Position numbers and translations under genes: made by a program. Shown here one piece after another: positions 1 to 22,848 of a stretch of DNA of 22,848 nucleotides. The DNA comes from Mnemiopsis leidyi (lineage: Eukaryota; Ctenophora; Tentaculata; Lobata; Bolinopsidae). The notes under the pieces are model-generated. The model saw nothing but the letters and a program-made list of their open reading frames with translations. It made no database searches and was not told the DNA's origin. Positions within the stretch are counted from its first letter, which is position 1. Each line of letters begins with the position of its first letter. The stretch covers positions 489,758-512,605 of the forward strand of contig JH154313.1 in NCBI GenBank assembly GCA_000226015.1, in the 5' to 3' direction.

Positions 1-119
1 TAAGTAGGACATAGCTAGCGGGTACTGCTGCTAGACCTGGCATGTAATGATAAGTAGGACATAGCTAGCGGGTACTGCTGCTAGACCTGGCATGTAATGT
101 AAGTAGGAAATAGCTAGGA
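1..119. repeat. 50-bp tandem repeat, about 2.4 copies
   Basis: Bases 1-50 recur nearly exactly at 51-99 and start again at 100 (TAAGTAGGAxATAGCTAG). The array runs off the window edge, so the full copy number is unknown. It lies in the intron after w30, or in downstream sequence. Confidence 0.9.
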
Positions 120-540
120 GGGCACTCAGTGCTAATCTTAAATTTAAAGTTTGCGTCAGAAACTGGTCCCGAATATATGATAATCTTGTACCGCTGTGGT
201 TGGTTAATGCAATGAAGAGCTGACACATGGATTACAATACCCAACACACGGATGGAAAATAAGAGAATGAACTGACTAGGAAGCTGGTCTTTAACCTATA
301 TGTTTAAAGATAGATAAAATCCGATAAGGTAAAATTGAGAATTTATCTATGAGCGGCGGTAAATAAATAAAAAGATAAGGTCGAATAACAAAAGATAGTG
401 CCTTTATCAGAAGACTGTGCTAAAACATATATGCTTGGAATAGGTCAATTTGAAATCAGTGTAACACATATTAAAACAAGATAAGGGGAATTGTAAACTT
501 TCCAGAGGTGCCCAGATAATAATGGGACGGCGCGACTGAC
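120..540. other. Non-coding, downstream of BTAF1 w30
   Basis: I see no exon here. The expected C-terminal BTAF1 residues were searched for on the minus strand and not found. The stretch is AT-rich and without obvious repeats after base 120. Confidence 0.5.
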
Positions 541-22605
<22,065 letters not shown>

Positions 22606-22627
<22 letters not shown>

Positions 22628-22848
22628 CTGAACAATAACTCAGTAAGTAAACTGTAGACTTCAGGCACCTTGTCTGGTAACTGAACAATAACTCAGTGAA
22701 GTAAACTGTAGACTTCAGGCACCTTGTCTGGTAACTGAACAATAACTCAGTAAGTAAACTGTAGACTTCAGGCAACTTGTATGGTAACTGAACAATAACT
22801 CAGTAAGTAAACTGTAGACTTCAGGCACCTTGTCTGGTAACTGAACAA
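22606..22848 (-). repeat. 53-bp array of the w1 acceptor plus exon start, 5 copies or more
   Basis: On the transcript strand each unit contains ATTGTTCAG then TTACCAGACAAGGTGC. The most 3' copy is the real w1 acceptor and exon start; four more lie upstream and the array runs off the window. The spacer is ACTGAGTT preceded by CTACAGTTTACTT. Confidence 0.95.

Noticed and set aside
31..228. Possible last BTAF1 exon
   Set aside because: The frame contains RDQF but lacks the conserved Trp-Asp and Tyr/Phe pattern of the BTAF1 C terminus; the resemblance is superficial.

Overview
This window is animal nuclear DNA, AT-rich, with spliced genes and many tandem repeats. It shows no prokaryotic operons, rRNA, tRNA or CRISPR. 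The species cannot be read off directly. The many retained BTAF1 introns and a small secreted galactose-binding-like plus sushi protein suggest a non-vertebrate metazoan, and a cnidarian is my guess, at low confidence.

The minus strand carries most of one gene across the whole window: BTAF1 (TAF172/Mot1), the Swi2/Snf2-family ATPase that strips TATA-binding protein from promoter DNA. I could place 30 consecutive internal exons, from 22627 down to 541. They total 3,847 coding bases, about 1,280 codons. Every junction agrees in reading phase, and nearly all have GT-AG borders with recognisable consensus. Exons w1-w16 (22627-11651) encode the middle and late HEAT-repeat scaffold. Exons w17-w30 (11301-541) encode the ATPase: motif I in w18, DEGH in w20, SGTPIQNN in w21, the helicase C lobe with motifs V and VI in w27-w28, and the start of the C-terminal tail in w29-w30. 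The N-terminal exons lie beyond 22848. The last exon with the stop codon was not found and probably lies before position 1.

A second gene lies on the plus strand, entirely inside the 3.0-kb BTAF1 intron between w13 and w14. Its four exons (13218-14597) predict a 254-residue secreted protein with a signal peptide, a cysteine-containing discoidin-like/galactose-binding-like domain and one divergent CCP/sushi domain.

The most unusual feature is the relation between minisatellites and splice sites. Three BTAF1 exons have their 3' edge plus 5' splice donor copied into the following intron: 1 extra copy at w24, 7 at w16 and about 10 at w1. Exon w1 also has its 3' acceptor plus exon start copied about 4 more times upstream. 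A 69-bp array ends exactly at the w20 acceptor. A roughly 450-bp array before w18 contains more than 20 copies of TACTAAC, the yeast-type branch-point sequence, on the transcript strand. The donor copies I checked (w24, w16, w1) are followed or preceded by in-frame stops, so using a decoy would usually truncate the protein. The rest of the window is intron with other tandem repeats, two strong inverted repeats and no further gene I can support.
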